Assembly: GCA_049606855.1 (NCBI GenBank)
Contig: JBMYVY010000002.1
Span: forward strand, 239,087 to 303,086
Direction of reading: 5' to 3'
DNA: 64,000 nt
Source of the DNA: JBELHR01 sp049606855
GTDB lineage: Bacteria > Bacteroidota > Bacteroidia > Flavobacteriales > Flavobacteriaceae
Notes under the pieces: model-generated
What the model was told of the DNA's origin: nothing
Seen by the model: the letters and a program-made list of their open reading frames with translations, nothing else
Database searches by the model: none
Translations under genes and position numbers: made by a program
In this document: piece after piece, positions 62,034 through 64,000 of the stretch
How the letters are laid out: each line of letters starts with the position of its first letter
How positions within the stretch are numbered: position 1 is the stretch's first letter

Positions 62034-62387
62034 ATGAAAAAGCTTTTAAGTGTTGCTCTGACTTTTTGTTCCTTATCCGTTTTTGCTCAATCTGAATTAG
62101 CCGGGACTTGGGATACTGGAGACGACAACACCCTGATTGAAATTGCAGAAACCGAGGGTCAAATGACCGGAATCATCAAATCCTCTGACAACAGCAAGGC
62201 TCAAATCGGAAATGTCATTCTCAAGGATCTTAAAAAAGAAGACGATCACTACAGCGCAAAATTATATGCTGCCAAAAGAGGCAAATGGTACGATGCAGAG
62301 ATCAGTCCGAAAGCAGGTCTGTTAGAAATCACCATTAGCGTGGGATTCATTAGCAAAACACTGGAATGGAAAAAAAACGGGAACTAA
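62034..62387 (+). CDS. DUF2147-like secreted protein
   Basis: 117 residues, signal peptide ending VFAQ (about 18). WDTGDDNTLIEIAE at the start and GLLEITISVGFISKTLEWKK at the end are typical of DUF2147. A small beta-barrel-like periplasmic protein; function unknown. Confidence 0.83.
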   Translation: MKKLLSVALTFCSLSVFAQSELAGTWDTGDDNTLIEIAETEGQMTGIIKSSDNSKAQIGNVILKDLKKEDDHYSAKLYAAKRGKWYDAEISPKAGLLEITISVGFISKTLEWKKNGN

Positions 62388-62476
62388 TAAGCCCCCGTTT
62401 TTGAATTTATCTAAATCTTGGAAATGCTTTTTTCAGCATAGTTTCCATCAAACTCAGAATTAATACTAACCCCAAT

Positions 62477-63067
62477 TTACTTCATATTAAACACTCCAAC
62501 CTTAACACCTAGTCCCACACTATAACCATTCATGTTGTCAACCGGGCTTAAGGGAGCGCTCATCTCCGAGGACCAACGGTATTTACCAAACACCTCCAAT
62601 TGGACATAATTAGAAATCCCGAAATTCACAGAAACTCCAGGCTCCACAATCCCAAAAGCTTGCCAAGAGTCATCATAATCCCCTTCAATATACCCTATGG
62701 CACCACCTCCTATTAAGATAGGAAAAGAAAGGTTCACATTAGAATCTCCGAAAAGTATAGGTTCAACATGTAAACCACCATACCCTCCGGTAACATCTAA
62801 ATTGTTGAATTCGCCCTGAACTCCATTATCCATAAAAAAACCAACTCCTTCAAATCCTAATTCTATAGATTTATTGGCGACATAGGAAACCTTAAAATCA
62901 AACATATAGGCAGATTCACCATCAATTACTCCATAAGTTGGAGCAAAGCCCATATACACCCCATTAACGGTCTTGCTTGTATCGTCAAAGTTTACATAAT
63001 CTTCTTGAGCTCTAGTTAGGTTAACCGAAGCTATAAGTGCTAATAAAGTTATATAAATCGTTCTCAT
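62477..63067 (-). CDS. Small outer-membrane beta-barrel protein
   Basis: 196 residues, signal peptide ending TRAQ (about 20). Alternating Gly/aromatic strands and a terminal strand ending VGLGVKVGVFNMK suggest an 8-stranded OmpA/OmpW-like barrel. Lies 6 nt after the adhesin-like gene, so probably one operon. Confidence 0.68.
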   Translation of the reverse strand: MRTIYITLLALIASVNLTRAQEDYVNFDDTSKTVNGVYMGFAPTYGVIDGESAYMFDFKVSYVANKSIELGFEGVGFFMDNGVQGEFNNLDVTGGYGGLHVEPILFGDSNVNLSFPILIGGGAIGYIEGDYDDSWQAFGIVEPGVSVNFGISNYVQLEVFGKYRWSSEMSAPLSPVDNMNGYSVGLGVKVGVFNMK

Positions 63068-63073
63068 CTCTTT

Positions 63074-64000
63074 TTATTTTATAAAATTTAAAATTCCTTT
63101 TTCTCCCTTAATAATTAGTTGATTCGTGGGATTCTCGTGGTTTTGCGCTGTTATCTCTCTATGTTTTGATGACTTGTCAATCATTTTAGAATTGATATTC
63201 ATAAAATCTTTTGGCAATCGAACCTGTCCTTCTTCAATCGTTATGTCAAGGTCCATAAACCAATTGCTCGTGTCAAAATTCACAGTACTATTTTTCTCTT
63301 GTATTTCCACGTAGCTCGAGGCTATTTCACTTAAATCAATCTCCGTCGTATTCATATTCAGCCTCAGTTTTCCACGAGGTTCTATAATACTTCCAGTACC
63401 GAAATCAACTTGCCCACTCAAATTCTCAATTTGCCCCAGGTCTAAACGATCTTTGTTAGAATTAATCTGTAAATCCTTTAAGTCACTGAGGTTTAAAGTA
63501 CTTTCTTTTGACTCCAAGATCAAGTCCGAACTTGAACTAATCGACGCATCTATTTGCTTGAGTTTAATGGAGCCCTTATTTTGATTATGCAACTTTAAGC
63601 TACCATATTTGAGATCTATATTGAGCTTTGTAAGACTTCCACCTAAATCAAAATCTCCATGACTTGCTTTTAGATTTAAATCACCCTTCCAATCCGCATT
63701 GACCACATCGGTAAACTGTCCATCAATCATTAATTTCATACCTTTAGGAAGGAACAAGTCATAAACCACCATAACTTGGGAAGACTCTTTATTTAAAGGA
63801 TTATTCTTCTCGAAAAATTGCCCAAAAGCAGAGCTTGATTTCTGACTTATTTTAGTTTCCAATTGAATACTCTTTCCAATTTGCACTACCTCTACATCAA
63901 CACGATCCATCAAGGATTTTGTTTCATCTGAAGAGTTCATTATACTGATTTCTGAATGTATTTTAATCGAATTTTCTTGACCTTCATGTACTCTTATTAG
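63074..64000 (-). CDS. DUF4097-like putative adhesin (5' end beyond window)
   Basis: 309 residues seen. The frame is open to the window edge, so the ATG at 63940 is probably internal. Many short parallel strands of a beta-helix (ASHGDFDLGG, STLNLSDLKDLQINSN, SGQVDFGTGSI) fit the DUF4097/head-domain of trimeric-adhesin-like proteins. Function unknown. Confidence 0.65.
   Translation of the reverse strand, partial: LIRVHEGQENSIKIHSEISIMNSSDETKSLMDRVDVEVVQIGKSIQLETKISQKSSSAFGQFFEKNNPLNKESSQVMVVYDLFLPKGMKLMIDGQFTDVVNADWKGDLNLKASHGDFDLGGSLTKLNIDLKYGSLKLHNQNKGSIKLKQIDASISSSSDLILESKESTLNLSDLKDLQINSNKDRLDLGQIENLSGQVDFGTGSIIEPRGKLRLNMNTTEIDLSEIASSYVEIQEKNSTVNFDTSNWFMDLDITIEEGQVRLPKDFMNINSKMIDKSSKHREITAQNHENPTNQLIIKGEKGILNFIK

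Noticed and set aside
1..64000. tRNA or rRNA genes, phage, insertion sequences
   Set aside because: No T-loop-like motifs with a cloverleaf context, no transposase, integrase or phage structural proteins were seen.

Overview
The window is AT-rich chromosomal DNA from a member of Bacteroidota, almost certainly class Flavobacteriia (probably Flavobacteriaceae). The support is: many promoters of the Bacteroidota housekeeping type (TTTG or TTG, about 19-21 nt, TAnnTTTG); few Shine-Dalgarno sequences; two TonB-dependent receptors; an SprE/PorW-type type IX secretion lipoprotein; an ATP synthase operon without the beta and epsilon genes; and many Bacteroidota lipoprotein and DUF families. I saw no rRNA, tRNA, CRISPR array, insertion sequence or prophage.

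Layout. 1-489 is the 3' end of an ALDH7-type aldehyde dehydrogenase. 523-1991 (minus) is an SDR reductase plus a PPP-type phosphatase. 1992-2577 is a 586-bp gene-free stretch with three copies of a perfect 50-nt repeat, each followed on the minus strand by its own hairpin terminator. Two of the three units are preceded by matching sigma-54-like -24/-12 sites. I read this as a tandem array of small RNA genes; it is the most unusual object in the window. 2578-10653 (minus) is sprE, bactofilin, an atpZ-like gene, a small membrane protein and atpB-E-F-H-A-G. 10685-13844 (minus) is a nitronate monooxygenase and a two-gene ABC exporter. 14082-17517 is a metal regulon: a DtxR/MntR repressor divergent from a TonB receptor plus thioredoxin pair, with a perfect 16-bp palindrome between the two promoters. 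17547-21270 holds small housekeeping or envelope genes (DUF6263, MBL-fold, CIA30, SRPBCC, cyclophilin). 21405-24706 is a propeller sensor kinase with its LuxR-type regulator, followed by a porin.

25933-39370 is a mixed region: RclC-like membrane protein, secreted TIM-barrel isomerase, iron alcohol dehydrogenase, two paralogous secreted beta-propeller proteins, AraC and WYL-like regulators, a recent tandem duplication of a DUF4382 lipoprotein gene, DUF1254, and an autoregulated HTH/membrane pair. 39540-45402 is a tightly overlapping, probably iron-related operon: DUF4856 lipoprotein, imelysin, HTTM membrane protein and TonB receptor. 45412-48510 has a CNNM/CBS protein, an NAD-dependent epimerase divergent from an HxlR regulator with two matching operators, and a Crp-like protein.

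48653-59774 has a second DUF1254 lipoprotein, a run of poorly known cytosolic and secreted proteins (50204-54385), DUF2391, a membrane-anchored AraC regulator, an S41 protease, an LCM-type methyltransferase, a CPBP protease and DUF1456. 59864-64000 has a sulfatase lipoprotein, small genes, DUF2147, an outer-membrane barrel and the 3' part of a DUF4097-like adhesin gene that runs off the window.

All family assignments are from reading the translations; no database search was run. The regulatory calls are pattern-based.
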